A stretch of 64,000 bases of DNA. Origin: Rhodopirellula halodulae. Its GTDB lineage: Bacteria > Planctomycetota > Planctomycetia > Pirellulales > Pirellulaceae. The notes below the pieces were generated by a model. The model was given only the letters and a program-made list of their open reading frames with translations, did no database searches and had not been told where the DNA came from. The translations under genes were made by a program, and so were the position numbers. Position 1 is the first letter of the stretch. Every line of letters begins with the position of its first letter. Location: positions 62,001 through 126,000 of the forward strand of contig NZ_JAJKFV010000014.1 in NCBI RefSeq assembly GCF_020966775.1. The letters are read 5' to 3'. Of this stretch, positions 47,101 through 62,100 are shown in pieces.

Positions 47101-50100
47101 CCGTTTTGTTCGTCGGGAATGAATCGAACCATGTCCGTGTCGCGCAGGACGAGTGCACTGGTCGTCGAAACGGTTCCCATGTCGGACCAGTTGGTTCCGC
47201 CGTTGGTCGAGAATTCCCAGTGACCGTTGCTGACGCTAATCGCACGAATCGCGATGCCTTCCGATGCACCGGAGTCGGCGTCGGTGATTCCGGTGCCCGC
47301 GTTGCTGGCGAGGATCGACGCAACCGTTTGTCCGCCGTTGGAGGTGTCGTCTTCCGTGATCGACGTCAGCGTGTACAGATAAGTATCATCCAGAACGGGT
47401 GCGTCGTTGACGTTGTTGACCGTCAAATCAGCGGTCTCGGTCGCCGATGAAAACGCAGTCGTACCGCCATTGATGCTGGCGTCTTGCAGCGAACCGTTGC
47501 TGCCGGTGCTGCGGTCCCAAGCACGAAAGGTGATCGCGTCGCTGATCGTGCCGTTGAAGTCCGCATCGGCTTCGAAATAGATTCGCGTGTTGCTGTTGGC
47601 GTTCAGGACTCGAGCCGACGCGTCGCTGACGCTGCCCAGTGCGTTCCAGGTGCTACCGTTGTTGGTCGAATACCACCAAGTCCCGTTGGTCGTGTCGGCG
47701 GCGGTGATCGCGATGCCGGTTTGTGGTGACGAATCAACGTCGGTCACGTTGCCACTGAGGCTGACAAGGTCGGTGATGACAGTGCCGACGGCGCCGGATG
47801 GCGCACCGGGGTCCTCGTTTTGTGTGGTCAGTGACAGCGCACCGGAGTTGTCGAGTACCGGTGCATCGTTCACATCGGTGACCACGATCAACGCCGTTTC
47901 GGTACTGGAACTGAACGCCGTCGTTCCGCCCACACCCGCGATGTTGTGTTTCGTTCCGGCGGTGCCCACCGTTTGGTCCCAGGCCCGGAATCCGATGTCC
48001 GCGGTCGTGGTGCCTTGTTCGCCGTCGGGGTTGAACCGCAACAGATCCGTCGATCGCAACAACAAGGCGTTGTTGCCGTCGACCACGCCCACGTCGGTCC
48101 AGTTGGTGCCACCGTCAAGCGAGTATTCCCAAGTTCCGTTGGAAGGATCGGAGATGATGATCGCAATGCCTTCGGGGTCGCCGTCGACGTCGGTCAAAAT
48201 GTCTTGGCCAGACGAGGCGAGGATATCCGCAACGGTTTGGCCCGCGTTGTCGATGTCGTCTTCGGTGATCGTGTCGAACGAGGTCGTGTAGCTGTAATCC
48301 AGCTCCGGTGCGTCGTTGACCGGCGTGATGGCAATGTCCGCGGTTTCGGTGGCGGACGAGAACGCGGTCGTGCCGCCGCCAGTGCTGGCGTCTTGCAGCG
48401 AACCGTTGGTGCCCGCCGATTGATCCCAGGCTCGGAACGTGATCGCGTCGTTGATCGTTCCGGTGAAGTCGGCGTCGGATTGAAAGTACACACGGGTGTT
48501 GGCGTCGGCTGTCAGCACGCGTGCCGACGCATCACTGACGCTGCCCAGTGCGTTCCAATTCGTTCCACCATTGGTGCTGTACCACCACGTGCCGTTGGTC
48601 GTGTCGGCGGCGGTGATTGCGATCCCCGTGACCGCACCATCGTCCACATCCGAAACGTTGCCGCTGAGCGAAACCAAGTCGGTGATCACCGTACCGACCG
48701 CGCCGGACGGGGCGCCGGCGTCTTCGGCCTGACTGGTCATCGTGACCGTGCCGCTGTTGTCCAGAACGGGCGCGTCGTTGACATCCGACACCGTGATTTG
48801 AGCCGTTTCCGAGGCGGAGCTGAATGCCGTCGTGCCGCCGTTGGTCGTCGTGTCGGCGAAGGTTCCGGCGGTGCCGCTGGATTGGTCCCAAGCACGGAAC
48901 GTGATCGTTTGAGTGATGCCGTTTTCGCCGTCGGGGTTGAATCGGACCAGATCCGTTGACCGCAGAAGTCGTGCGTTTGAGTCGCTCACACTGCCGATGG
49001 CGTTCCAGTTCGTCCCGCCATTGATGCTGTATTCCCATTGACCGTTGCCGTTGGTACGGCCGGTGATCGCGATGCCGTCCGGATCGCCATCGACGTCGCT
49101 GATCGGGTCGCCGCCCGCACCGGTGGCCAACAAATCGGCAACGGTCATGCCGCCGTTGTTGATTTGATCTTCGGTGATCGACGTGACGGTCGGCGTGCCG
49201 CTGTTGTCCAGTTCCGGTGCGTCGTTGATCCCGGTGATGTTGACGATGGTGTAAGCCGTGCCGGTTTGCTCGCCACCGGTGCCTTGTTGGGTGCCGAAGT
49301 TGTCGTCGTCAAACTCCCAGTTCAGTTGCACGCTGGCCGGCGGCGCGTCGCTGGTGTTTTCGTACGTGATCGACTGCAGGACTTCGTTCAGTTTGGCCGC
49401 GTCCAAGTTAAAATTGAATCGCAGTCGGAGTTGTCCAGCGGAGTTTTGTTCGACGGTACCGATCGTTTCGCCGCTCAGGACAACGCTTCCGCTTTCGGTC
49501 AACGCGGCCAGGTTGCCACTACCGCCGTACACGTCGTCCCCGCTGGCTCCACCGTCACGTGAGATTCGCAGAATGGTGTTGTCGTAGTTGTCCAATCCTG
49601 CGGCAATCTCGTCATCGAACAACGTCAGGTCACCGTCCAGAACCACAGCGGATCCACCTTCGGTGAAGCTGACCGATCCGACGTGGCCATTGATTTGCTG
49701 GACCGAAACGTTGTCAATGCGGCCGTCGACGTTGTTGGTATCGTCGGACAACCCGGCGGTGTCCGATGTGTCGGTGAAGGTGATCGTTGATGCGGCCGAG
49801 TCAGCGGTGAACGTGTACTCGTATCGAACGTACGTGTTGCCATCAATGTCGGTGACAATGTGCGAAGTCGTCAGCAGATTGCTGTCGCCGTCGACGGTGA
49901 CTTGCATGGATTGATTTTTCAGATCCGAACCGTCGCGATAATCGAATGTCAACCGATAAGTCTGGCCGGCTTCGGTGGCGATCGTTTGCGAGGCCGTGTG
50001 CGGACCCACGGCGTTGCCCCCACCAAAGTTCATTTCGCCACCGATGTAGGCGACTGCTCCGGAGGTCGACCAACCGCTCAAGTCGGTGTCGAATGTCCCG

Positions 50101-53100
50101 TTGCTGATCAACTCCGGTCCGACGAACTCGGGGGCATCGTTGACACCGGTGATCGTGATGACCGATTGCGTGCCGACAACCGTCGTGTCGTTGACGCCGT
50201 CTTGTTCGAATTCGGTGACCGATTCCAAGGTCACGGTGCGGGTGGTCCCCGTGGGCGCTTCGCTGGTGTTCTGATAGGCGCTGTTGTTGATCAATGCCGC
50301 GGCGGTGCCGGAGCCAATGCCGAAGTCACGCGAGATCGTCAGGGTCGCAACGCCCGCGTTCACACTGACGCTATAGCTGAATCCAGAGGTGTCGGTGGTC
50401 CCTTCGTTCCCGTCGACCAGTTCGATGTATTCGCTGTTAACGCGGTATTGTTCGTGAGCACCATCGGAGATACCGGCGATGGAGATTTCGAAGGATCCGA
50501 TCGTGTCGCCGAGTTCGACAGCGTCGATCGTGGTGCCCGAGAACACCGAAACCGCCGTGCCCCCTTCCGTGTACGTCGGATTGTCAGCGGTCGTTGAAAC
50601 GACTGGTGCATCGTCGACCGCGTGGACTTTGATGACCAGGTTTTCGGCCGCCGAATCGACGTCGCCGTCGTTGACCACCAAGGTCATTGTGCGATCGGTC
50701 GTGTCCGGATCGTGGCTGTTGTTGTCGAAGGTGATTTCGTTGAGCGCGGTTTGGTAATCCGCAAACGTCACGCTGTCGGGCGTGTCGCTGGTCAGCGTCA
50801 ATGTGATCGAACCGTCCGCCGAAAGGTTGCCGGTGGGGATGCCGGCCACCGAGATTCCGAGCGCATTGATGGCACCTTCGTTGACGTTCAGGATGTCACC
50901 GATCTTGCCGTTGGTCAGCGTGACCGTGACGGATTCAGCGTGTGTGTCGTCAACGTCGGTGATCGCAAAATCGTCGTCGATGATCGCGATCGGCCCGGCG
51001 TCTTCGGTGAACACCGTGGTGCCTTGCTGAGTCGTGACACTGAAGTCGCTGATGTTGAGTTGATTGCTGGTGCCGGTGTAGTTGGCCAGAACCAGCGGCG
51101 CGATGTAGGCGGTGCCATGACGGAACTGCGTTTGGCTGGTGGCTCCGGTATCGTTGGCACCTCCGATCACGATGGAGTAATCGCCGCCGGTTTCGTCGAT
51201 CGGTCCGTTGGACAACAAGGGGTATTGGTACGTTCCGCCCGTCGGCGACATGTTTCGAACCGCTTCGCCGGCAAGAATCGTCGGCCCAGACCAGGCTTCA
51301 CGCAGGGTGATGACGCCGGTCACGTGATCGATGGCGTTTTCGTCCCACAGGTCGTTCAACGTGTTTCGGGTATAGGTGTAATCGGCGTAGGTTTCGCCCA
51401 GGCTATTGGTGTAGCCGTACCAGGCCAGCGATCGGTTCGTGTCCGATCCACCGTCGTACCAACCGGTCGCATCGTTCAAGACGATTTGCGTTGCACCGGC
51501 GACCAAATCCACGGCCAAGGTAGTGTCGACTGCTCCGGCATATTTCCCGGTGTGTTTCGACGTGATTTGATTGCCGTCGACGTCGTAGCTGTAGAAACCC
51601 AGGTAGTGGGTTTCGCCCGCGTCGTAGTTGCCGCCCACGCCGTCGCCCGACCATGCCGTCACGGACAGTTCATACGTCTGGTCCGAGTCGACCGCGATCA
51701 TGTTGGACGATTCGAGCGTCGCTTTGCCAATCACCGAGGTCGTCGTGTTGCCACCGAACTCGCCGACCATTTCGTCAAAACCGGTCGAGATCACAGGGAT
51801 GTCGTTGACGGCGGTGATGTGGACCGAAACATTTCCGAAGATGATGTCAGTACCGCCTCCCGTCCCCGTATTGCCATTGTCATTGGCCGCAACTTGAATG
51901 TTATCAGCGGCAACGCCGTTCAGGTTCTCGGTGCTGTGCTGGTAAGTCACAGAGGACGCAATGTCCAAAAACGCGTTCAAGTCTGCTCGGGCACCCGTCA
52001 ACGTCAAGTTCGCCGTTCCGCTGCCGGTCACGGTCACACCCGCGGTCGTGGTCGCGTAAAGGTTCCCGCCGGTGGACGTGGATAGTTTGATGGTCAGGTC
52101 TTGTCCGCCACTGCCATCGACATCACGCAAATCAATCGCGGACAAGTCCACGTTTGAAGCGACGTCTTCGGTCACGGTGATGCTGGCGGGAAGTGAGCCG
52201 TTGTTGTAAGGATCGTCATTGATCGACTCGACCGTGACGTTTCGTGACATGACATTCGAATCTTCTTGGCCGTCGTTGACCAGGACTTCAATGGTGCGTG
52301 TCGCCGTGTTCGGGTTGTTGTCGGTGTTTTGATAGGTCACCGACTCGATCACCGCTTCGTACTGGTCGACGGTTGCCGAACCGGTTAACGTCAGTTCGCC
52401 AGTCAATCCGTTCCAACTGGAAACGATTCCGAATTGATCGACCGCCGCCAATTCATCTTCGCTCGTGTCAAAATTGGCGGAGATGCGAATCGTTGCAGAT
52501 TCGAGATGCGTGTCGTCGACGTCACCGAGATTGACATCTGCGAACACGACGGTTGCTGGATCGTTCTCGGTGTAGTCCAGGTCCGACAGGGTGGGCGAGA
52601 TGGTTTCTCGAACTTCAATACTGTCGATGTATCCGCGGACTCCCGAGTGATCAGCCGAAGTGTCGGTGAACGTCAGTGTTGTCGACGTCGAATCGGCGAC
52701 AAAGCTGTACGTGTAGGGCTGCAGCGTATCTGCGGCCATGCCACTGACGATCGATTCGCTCAACAGTAACGAGCCGCCATTGGCATCAACCTGGATCGAC
52801 TGTGAATGCGAGGCACTTCGGTCGCCGTACGCGAACGTCACGAAGTACTGTTTACCGACTTCGGTCGTGAAGGTTTGGGACAGCACACCCGGCGCGCCGC
52901 CGATCTGCCCAAAACGCATTTCACCGCCGGCGTAATCCAAGTTGCCGCTGACACTCCAGCCACTGGCGTCAGAAGTGAACTCGCCATTGGCAATTTGGTT
53001 TGCCCCGACGATGCGTGGTGCATCGTTCACTGCGAACTGCTGCGAGAATTCTGACGTTTCGTTGTTCGTTAAGTCCGTTGCGGTCGCGGTAACGAGACTT

Positions 53101-56100
53101 CCCGTTGGCAGCGCCGCGGCAAAGCTAGTGCTGAACGTCGCATCGCCACTGCCATCGGTGGTGACGTTGACCGAGCCAAGGAAGACTTCGCCTTGACCGT
53201 GACCGTTGGCGTATTCCTGAGTCGTAAAGAACTCGAGTCGGTAGGTGCGACCGGCCAGCGAGTTGAATGTTCCGTAGATCGAAATTTGAGTTCCGTCGGT
53301 GCTGGCTGTCGAGATGACCGGGAAGTTTTGTAGCGAGTTGCCGCCCGTATCGGCGTCACCGACATCGTTTGCTGTGTAGTAAGGAGCCGTCCCAAATGAG
53401 GTGCTCTCACCGGTGGTTTGCAGATCGATCCCGACGATACCGCTGGCTGCTGTTCCCTGCCGTGACAGGATAGCGCCGTTGCCGTAAATCGAGTTCTCGG
53501 TGATTTCAACACCATAGGCGCCATCATTCACCGTGATGCCGGCACCGTAGTTGTCGGCGATGATGTTGTGATTCAACGCAACATCAAAACTGCCGCTGCG
53601 GATCGCGATCGCATCATACTGGACGTGTGAACCGGAGGTCGAACCGATACCGCTGTTAACGATCGTGTTGTCGCTGATTGTGACGTCGTTTGAGCCGCCG
53701 CCCACAAAGATGGCTTGTGTTGACATGCCACTGAAATAATTTCCGCTGATCGTCGCACCATCGGAGTCGCTGAAACCGAATCCGTCGCCGTTGTCAAAGT
53801 TCAGGCCGCCGTCGATGACCTGGTTGCCGGTCAGTGTCCATCCATCGGATGCATTGCTGGCGTGAAACGCCGCTGCCTTGGAGTAAGCAAATAGGTTCCC
53901 CGCAAGGGATCCATTGTCAGCGCCGACCGTTCGTACGTGGACGTGGTTGTTCAGTGTGACGCCCAGGTCAGCGATCCCTGTCGCGGATGTACCAAAAACG
54001 TTTGCGGTGAGGTTGGCGTTCGTTATTCCATCGCTAAGTTCGATTGCTTCTCCTGAAGAGTTGCTGAACCCATACATCGCAAAGCCGGTCACCGTCACGT
54101 TGTCAGCGCTGATCAGCAATCCGCCGTCAAGCGTTGCGTCGCCAATGATCTCGATTTCCGGACGTTCCACGCCGGCAATCGCCGTGTCGTTCACACCGAC
54201 CTCGGTGACAACGCCCAGCGTGCCTGGGTTCGTGTCTCCACCGAAAGTGGTTTGGCTGGTTCCGTCCAAAATTACCGACTCGGTAATCGTCGGCAGGATG
54301 TCCGTCAGCGTTATTTCCCAGTGCGCGTCGACTCCGTCGATGCCGGTGTAGCCGGCGTCCGTGTTCAGAATCGCGAAATTGATCGTGTCCTGGCCAGTTG
54401 TGTTGTTGGCCGCGATGATGGCTTCCCGCAAACTGACGTGTCCGTCCGCACCACCGCCAACCGCGTACAACTGAGTGATGTTGTAACTTGTTCCCAAACC
54501 GGTGTCGTCGACATCCGATGTGGTGGTGACAGTCAGCGAAGTCTCGTTCGCGACATCTTGCACATTGACCGTGATCGTCTGTGAATCTGTGTACACTCCA
54601 TCGCTAACCTGCACGATCACTGTGTAGACGTTGTCCGAGTTGCTGTCGTGAGGATTCTCGAAATCCGGTAGAGTCACGAACGTCAGATTTCCGCTGCCGT
54701 CGATTGCGAAGTCGGTTTCGTCGGTGCCGCCGATGATCGAATAGGTGATCGCGTCACCGGGCAGGTCGCCATCGCTGTAAGTCACTTGGGTGACTTGAGA
54801 CAGCGATTCATTGTGATTGATGGTGGCTGTGTCACCGCCGCCATCGCTGGTGATTGCGACAGCGTTGTCATTGACTGGAGTCACCGTAATGTTGAACGTT
54901 CCAGTGCTTGCGGTTCCCACGCCGTCATCAACGCTGAAGCTGAATGAGTCGCTGTGGTTCTCCGTGCCGTCGTGGGTGTAGGAGATTCTGCCCAAATCGA
55001 TGTCTTGCTGGGTGAACGTATCGTTCGTGACCAAGGCGACGGCATCGAGATAGAGCACACCATAATCTGTGTTGTTGGTCAGCGTGTACACCAACTGATC
55101 TGGCGTGTCATTGGTATCGACATCGGTCGTTTCCAGCATCGCATCTGTGATGGTGCCGCCTGAACCTTCGGCGAAAGTGGCACCTGTATTGGTCGAGACA
55201 ACTTGTTCGTCGTTGACGCTGGTGGTGTTGATCGTCACCGTATCGTTTGCGGTGCTGAACGCGGTGGCGCCGCCTCGGGTGGTCACGTCAACGGATGTGC
55301 CCGCCGTTCCGGTTGTTTGATCCCAGGCGTAGTAGTCCAGCGTCATTGTGCCGCCGTTTTCGGTGTCGGGCGTGAACCGGATCATGTCAGTGGCACGCAA
55401 GAGCAACGCGTTGTTGGCGTCCAATGCGGGCATCACGGTCCAGTTGCCGCCACCGTTGGTGCTGTATTCCAACACGCCGCCATCGCCGCTTCCCGCGTAG
55501 ACCGCGATGCCTTCCACCGCACCCGGGTCCACATCACTGACGCTGGATTGCAGAACCGAGGAGATGGGTGCGCTGAATGCGGACGCATTCTCGGTGGTGT
55601 TGTAGACCGGACCCCATGCCGTCATCACAGGCGCGTCGTTGACGTTGGTGATGTCGATGTTGACGTTGCCCAGGCTGACGTTGCCTCCACCACCGGTGCC
55701 CGTGTTCCCGTTGTCGTTGATCACCACGTACAGGATGTCCGCATCACCGCCCGTCAGGTTCGCGGTTGGATGCAAGTAGGTCAGGTTCGTCGTGTTGTCC
55801 AAATAGGTGTTCAGGTCCGCCAGCGTTCCGGTCAATTCAATCGCGTCGCTGCCATTGGCAGTGATCGCGATTCCCGCCATTGCAGCGGCAGTGATTTCGC
55901 CGCCCGTGTCACTACTGAGTTTCAACGTCAGGTTGCCGCCACCGTGATCAACATCGCTCAAATCGATCGACGACAGATCGAGCTGGCTGGCGAGGTCTTC
56001 GGTGACCGTGATGTCGGTCGGCAGCGAACCGGCGTTGGTCGGATCATCGTTGACCGAAGACACCGTAATGTTGGCCGTGTCCGTGTCATCGCTGAAGGCA

Positions 56101-59100
56101 GTCGTGCCGCCGTAGCTGGACGTGTCGACTTTGGTTCCGGCCGTTCCAGTCGTTTGATCCCAAGCGGCGAAGACAAACGATGCGTTCTCGCCATTTTCGC
56201 CGTCAGGAACAAACCGCAGGCTGTCGGTCGAACGAAGCAGCAGCGATTCGGTCAGCGACACGGTGCCGACATCGGTCCAACCCGATCCGGTGTTGTATTG
56301 CCATTTGCCGTGGGTGCTGCTTGATGAGAAGATCGCGATGCCTTCCGGGTCGCCATCGGCATCGGTGATTCGGTCACCACCATCGCTGGCGATGATTTCC
56401 GCGACCGTGTTGCCGCTATTGTTGGTGTCGTCCTCGGTGATCCCTGTCAACTGAAAGAACGCCGTGTTGTCCAGCACCGGCGCGTCATTGATCGGCGTGA
56501 CCGTGAGGGCGACAGTGTCGATCGCTTCAGCTGCGCCTGGAACGTTCGCCAGCGAGGCGATGTCGGATTGCGTCAGGGCACGATCGTAGACACGCACGTC
56601 GTCCATCGTTCCGTTGAAGTCGTATCCGTCGGTGCCGAGTCCACCGATTCGTGTGACGCCACCTGCATAAACGATGGAAGTGCCAAAGGTGCTGGTGGCA
56701 ACTTCCTGTCCGTCCAAATACAACGTTGCCGTATCGGCAAGATCATTGAAGGTATAGGCCACGTGACGCCAACCTGTACCGGCAATCGTTTCGTCGAAGG
56801 TCACTGAGCGGTAGGTCGTCCCGTCGTGAAAGAAGCCGATCATCTGTCCGGATGGATTGTCCAGACGCAGTCCCATGTTCGAACCAATTTGAACCACCGT
56901 CGCGCCCTGCGTATCGGTCGCGGTCAGGTTCACCCAAGCCGCGATGGTGACGTTGGCGGGCTGCGTCAACAGATTGCTGACTTCGACACGTTGTCCGTCG
57001 CCGTTGAGCGACAACACATCTCCGTAGTCCGCATCGGTGGTCACCGTCGCACCGATCATCGATCCGTCGTTGGTTCCGACTGGTCCGGAGTCGTTGGCCG
57101 GATCGGCTGAGTCGAACTGGAACAATGCTTCCAAATTCGCGTCGATGTTCAGTTGATAAACTTGCTCGTCTTGCGAAGTGATCGTCAGCAAGTCGCCACC
57201 GCTGAAATCGGCCGTTGGGTCATACCGCAGTCCTTCCAACGCCGCGTTGATATTTTCCAAAGAACCGGTCACGGTCACCGTCGCCGTGCCATCGCCTCCA
57301 CCGACAATGGTCAACCCGTCGGTTTGCGAAAGAGTGAGTGTGCCGTCATCGACCGACAGCGTCACCCGCATGCTTTCGCCCACGTCGTCGTGCAACACGA
57401 TCGCATTTCCGTTGGCCTCGTTGAACGTCAACGAGGAGTCTTCATTCAGGATTTGTCCAGCGGGAACCACGTTGCTGGGCGATTCATCGGGAACGTTGTC
57501 GACTTCGACGGTCACTATCTGCGATGAGGAGTGCCCCGCCGCGTCGGTTGTTTGAACCGTCAAGTCATACGTTGGCGATTCTTCGTGATCCAGATAGCCG
57601 ACGCCGGTGAAGCTGATCTCGCCCGTCGCGTTATCGATCGCAAAACGTCCGCCGGCGTCATCGGTCAGTGTGAACGTGTAAGCGGAAAGGACTTCGCTGG
57701 CGTCCCATTCGATGACGTAGGTGTTGGTGCCGGTCAGCGACGTGTCATTCCAAGACCCCGAGTCTCGGCGTATCTCGGCGCCGTCCTCGTTTCCTCCGGA
57801 GTCATTTGGTTCACCAGCCGCCCAATTGACGAAGTAGCCGTTGGTGGTACCACCTCCTGTGCCGGTCCAGATCAACTCTGATTCGACGCCATCCCGCATC
57901 CAATGCCAACTTCCTTCGGTCGTCGCATCGGTCAAACCAAGCCAAGCACTATCCGAAAATCCGCCGATCAGATCTTGGACCAGTTCGTTCTCGTAGGATG
58001 AATTGATGGTCAGCAGTTGTCCGGAGACACCGTTTAGTTGTGCCCCAGTCGCAGCCGACGTGGCCGCCGCATAAGTCACGGCACTGTTGACACCACGATA
58101 AAACTTGCCCGTTCCCGCGTTGTACGAAAGCGAGCTGTCGTTTTGCAGAATCACCGAGACCGCTTCGGGGACTTCGACCACGCGAACGTCACCAATGCCT
58201 GCGCCGTACGAACCGGCGGTAAACGATTCGAAACGCAGGTCGGTCGAAGTGGAATCGGCGGTGAAGGTCAGCGAAAGTGATTGCGGCAAGAGATTCGACA
58301 ACGACCAACCAGTGCCCTCGGTGATCACGAAATCTTCGGAGACGCCACCGGCACTCGCACGAAAATCTAAGTGGTCCGCACCGCCGCTGAAGTTCCCCGC
58401 GGCGCTGAAAATGACCTGGTATTGCTTGCCGATTTCGGTCGTCAACGTCTGCACGATCGCGCCTTCGGTGTCGCCGTTGAGCTCGACCGACCGACCACCC
58501 AGTTCCGTCGGTCCAACGATCGAACCCAGCAAATCAACGTTGCCACTTTCCACCGTCCAACCGCCAAAGGTTTGACCGGTGGTGTAGCGCGTGTAGGACC
58601 CAGGGTCCGGCGCGTCCAAGAATAAACCGTCGTCGACAAGGTCCACGACCAGATCCGGATCGGTCGGAACCACCAGGCCCACACTCGTTCCGGCGTCGCT
58701 TCCTTCTGTGATATGTAGATCGGCGACCGGTGTGCTTGTGGAGTAACCTGTTCCAGTCGCATGTCCGACCGACAACTTGTTCGTGCCAACAACGTCGACG
58801 ACCTCATTCGATCCGTCGAAGCCATCCATTTGCCAGTTGGCAACCAGTCCGATTGGCAAGTTGTTCTCGTCGAATTTTGTCCGATGGTCCGATTCAATCT
58901 CCGCTTCGCTGCGAGTTTGATTCCAAACGCGAAGGTCATAAACCGTACCAGAGAACAGATTGTCTGAGGTAAACCCACCCTCGACCGAGTCCTGTTCTTG
59001 TCCAATCAAAAAAGTTCCGCCACTGCGGATGGTTTCACCCGTCTGATAACCCAGATCAGAAAAATACTGTTGGCCGTCAACACTGGCACTCCAATAGCCT

Positions 59101-62100
59101 GAACTGCTATCCCAACTGATCGAAAGACGGTGCAGCGACCCATCTCGGAGTTCCGAAAAATCTGCGCCTGTCGCGGTGGTAGCGACGCCATTGAGAACAA
59201 AATTCAAATTGCCATTTGCGAGCAATGTCAATCGCAACGCGTCTGAGTTGTCGTCTGGATCCGTTGGCGAGCGATACGACAGCAACGTCATCTTGTCTTC
59301 GGTTGTGGAGCTGAAAGCGATCTCGTAGGAGAACTCAGTGCTGCCACCAAACAGAGCGTTTCCATCCGAAGCCACCAAATAGGCATCGTTGCCGCCGTCC
59401 AAATTGAGTTCGATACCGCCCGACAGTCCCGACGCGGCGACTTCCGATTCGTCCACATCGTTGACCGCGATCGTGAACGCTTCGTCGTACGTGCCACCAT
59501 CGTTGTCGGTGACGCGAACGGTCACCGTGTGAGTCGCGTTGGTCTCGTGATCCAGTTTGGTTGCATCCGCGACGATGAGTTGCCCGCTATCGGAATCAAT
59601 CGAGAAAGCACCGGCGACGGTTTGCGATTGGATTGAGTAGGTCAGAGCTTCGGTAGCATCTAGCACTTCGTCGGCGTCCCACTGGATCACGTAGCCGTCC
59701 ATCGATTGAGCGGCAGTAGCGTCAAACCAAGTTCCATCCGACTCTTGCAAGAACGCGTAGTCTTCCGTTTCACCTCCGTTGGGACCGGTCGTCGCATTCC
59801 AATTTTGGTAGTGCTGGTTGACCGTAAATCCGTTTTGGTCGCCTTTCCAAAAGACGGATTCGTTTACATCACTGTCTTGCCATCGCCATTGGCCTTCCTG
59901 GCCAGTGTCAGTCGCGCCGATCCAAACATCGTTGCCGACAAAATCAGTTGCAAGTTGATTGACGAATCGGTTCTCACTGGCTGACCCGATCGTGACCAAA
60001 TCACCAAAAACACCACTCAGCGTCGTCGCTTCGGCAGCCGAATGAGCAGATGACCAGGAACCGCTCGATGCGATCGTCCTGTAAAACTTGCCGGTTTCAG
60101 CGTTGTATCGCAGGTCGGAATCCGCCGCGAGCAAAGCCGAAATCTTTGTCTCGCGTTCCATGTCGGTGCCGGTCACCGATCCGATGACTTCGCCGGTCGT
60201 GACATCTTCGTCAACACCGAGGTTCAGCGTTGGAGTGGACGGCGTGAACGAGCCGTTGTCGACGTTCTTGAGCGTCAAGTTGTTTCCGCTGACCGTGTCG
60301 GTCACCACGCCGCCGGTGGACAACTCATCGAATTGCCAGTTGGCGAGCAGTCCCGTTTCGTCGTGCGGCAAGTCGCTTCGGTAACTGGACGCGATGGCGG
60401 CATCCGTCCGGACTTCGTTGAAGATCCGAATGTCATGAAGCGTGCCACGGAAGATTTGTGCCGGTGCGTACCCACCGTCGATCGCATCTTGTTCCTGACC
60501 AAAGACCAGCGTCCCGCCGCCGGTGTCAATGGACAGCCCCGTCGCAACTCCGGTCGCGGTTGTTTTCTGATCCCCATCGATTAGCAAAGCCGCATTGCCG
60601 GTGGCACTGTCCCAGGTCACGGCGAGACTGTGGTCAAGGCCATCCGACAACGAAGTCATGTCAAAGCCGGAGAACATGTAGTTCCCCCCGCCGATATGAA
60701 GCTGGAATGTCGTGCCGCTGACTATCCCAATCAATGCATTTTGGTCGCTGACAGTTGCATATGAGAAGAACGTGAACTGATTGCCGATCGAGGTCGAATT
60801 GAACTGCATCTCCAAAGTCAGTGCGGTCAATCCGCCCAGAATCGCGTCGCCGTCGTCGACAATGAAATACGCATCGTTTCCGCCATCATGGTTGATGCTG
60901 ATGCCACCATTGGTCGTCGAAGTGATGGCCAGATCCGAAGGTGCTTCTGCGACATATTCGTACGAACCGATGTCGGCGGACGCATCGCGAGTCTCACCAC
61001 GGATGTCTGCGGTTGGTGGCGTTCCACCGCCGGCATCATAAGCGGCGCTGCTATCGGTGATGCTGTGGAAGTACTGACCCGAGGTGGCATCAAGCGTCAA
61101 TGCGGAAAGAACCGGATCGGTTCCCAACACGCCGCCGTTGTCTTCGATCAGGTTGTTGGTGTTGGTTGCCAGCGTGCCGTTGACATCGGCTCCACCAAAC
61201 GCGGAAGCGTTGTCCGCGATGATCGAGTTGGTCACGTTGACGGTTCCCGCGACGACCTGAATCCCCCCACCGTTCCCGCTTGTCGCTTCGTTGGCCGCAA
61301 TGGTCGAGTAGTCCACGTTCAACGTTCCAGAGTTGACACGGATGGCTCCGCCGTCGAAGTCCGACGTGTTCCCACTCATGGTGACGTTTACCAACGTGGT
61401 CACACCGCCGCCAACATTTAATGCACCGCCCGAGTTCGCTTGATTGTCGATCAGCGACGCTCGCGTCAGGGTGGTGGTTCCAGTTGAGTGAATCGCTCCA
61501 CCCGTTTGGCTCGCCGCTGAGTTACCTCGAAAGACGACATCGGTTCCGACCAAAATACCTTGGTTGAATACTGCTCCCGCTTCGTAGCCGTCACCTGCGC
61601 CTCCGGTGACCGTCAGATCGCTAAGCGTCAACGCACCCGCCGCATCGATGTGGAACACTCGGTCCAACATCGCTGAGGCGTCGATGATGGTGTCACCCTC
61701 TCCCGTGCCTGTGATGGTGATGTCCGACAGAATGTCCAAGTCACCTGTGGCAGCGAACTGCTCCGCGTCGCCGGTGATGTCCAAGATGTAAGTGCCTGCG
61801 CCCAAGACAATCGTGTCGGCACCCGCCGTGTTGTTGGCAGCGATAATGGCTTCACGGAGAGAAATTCCGGTCCCACCGTTGGTCGATTCCAGCGATGTGA
61901 TATCCGTCGTGTCGCCATCGTTTTCATCGGCCGTGGTGGTGACTGTGATTGTCGCCAGTGTGTCGTACCAACTAGCCTGTGCCGCATAACCGAACGCAAC
62001 ATCCGTCGTCACTTCCCCAACGGTGTATTCCAGCAACCAGTCACCACCCAAATCCTCATGCCCGGTCGCATCGTCACTGGCCGCGACGTCGCAATTGCAA

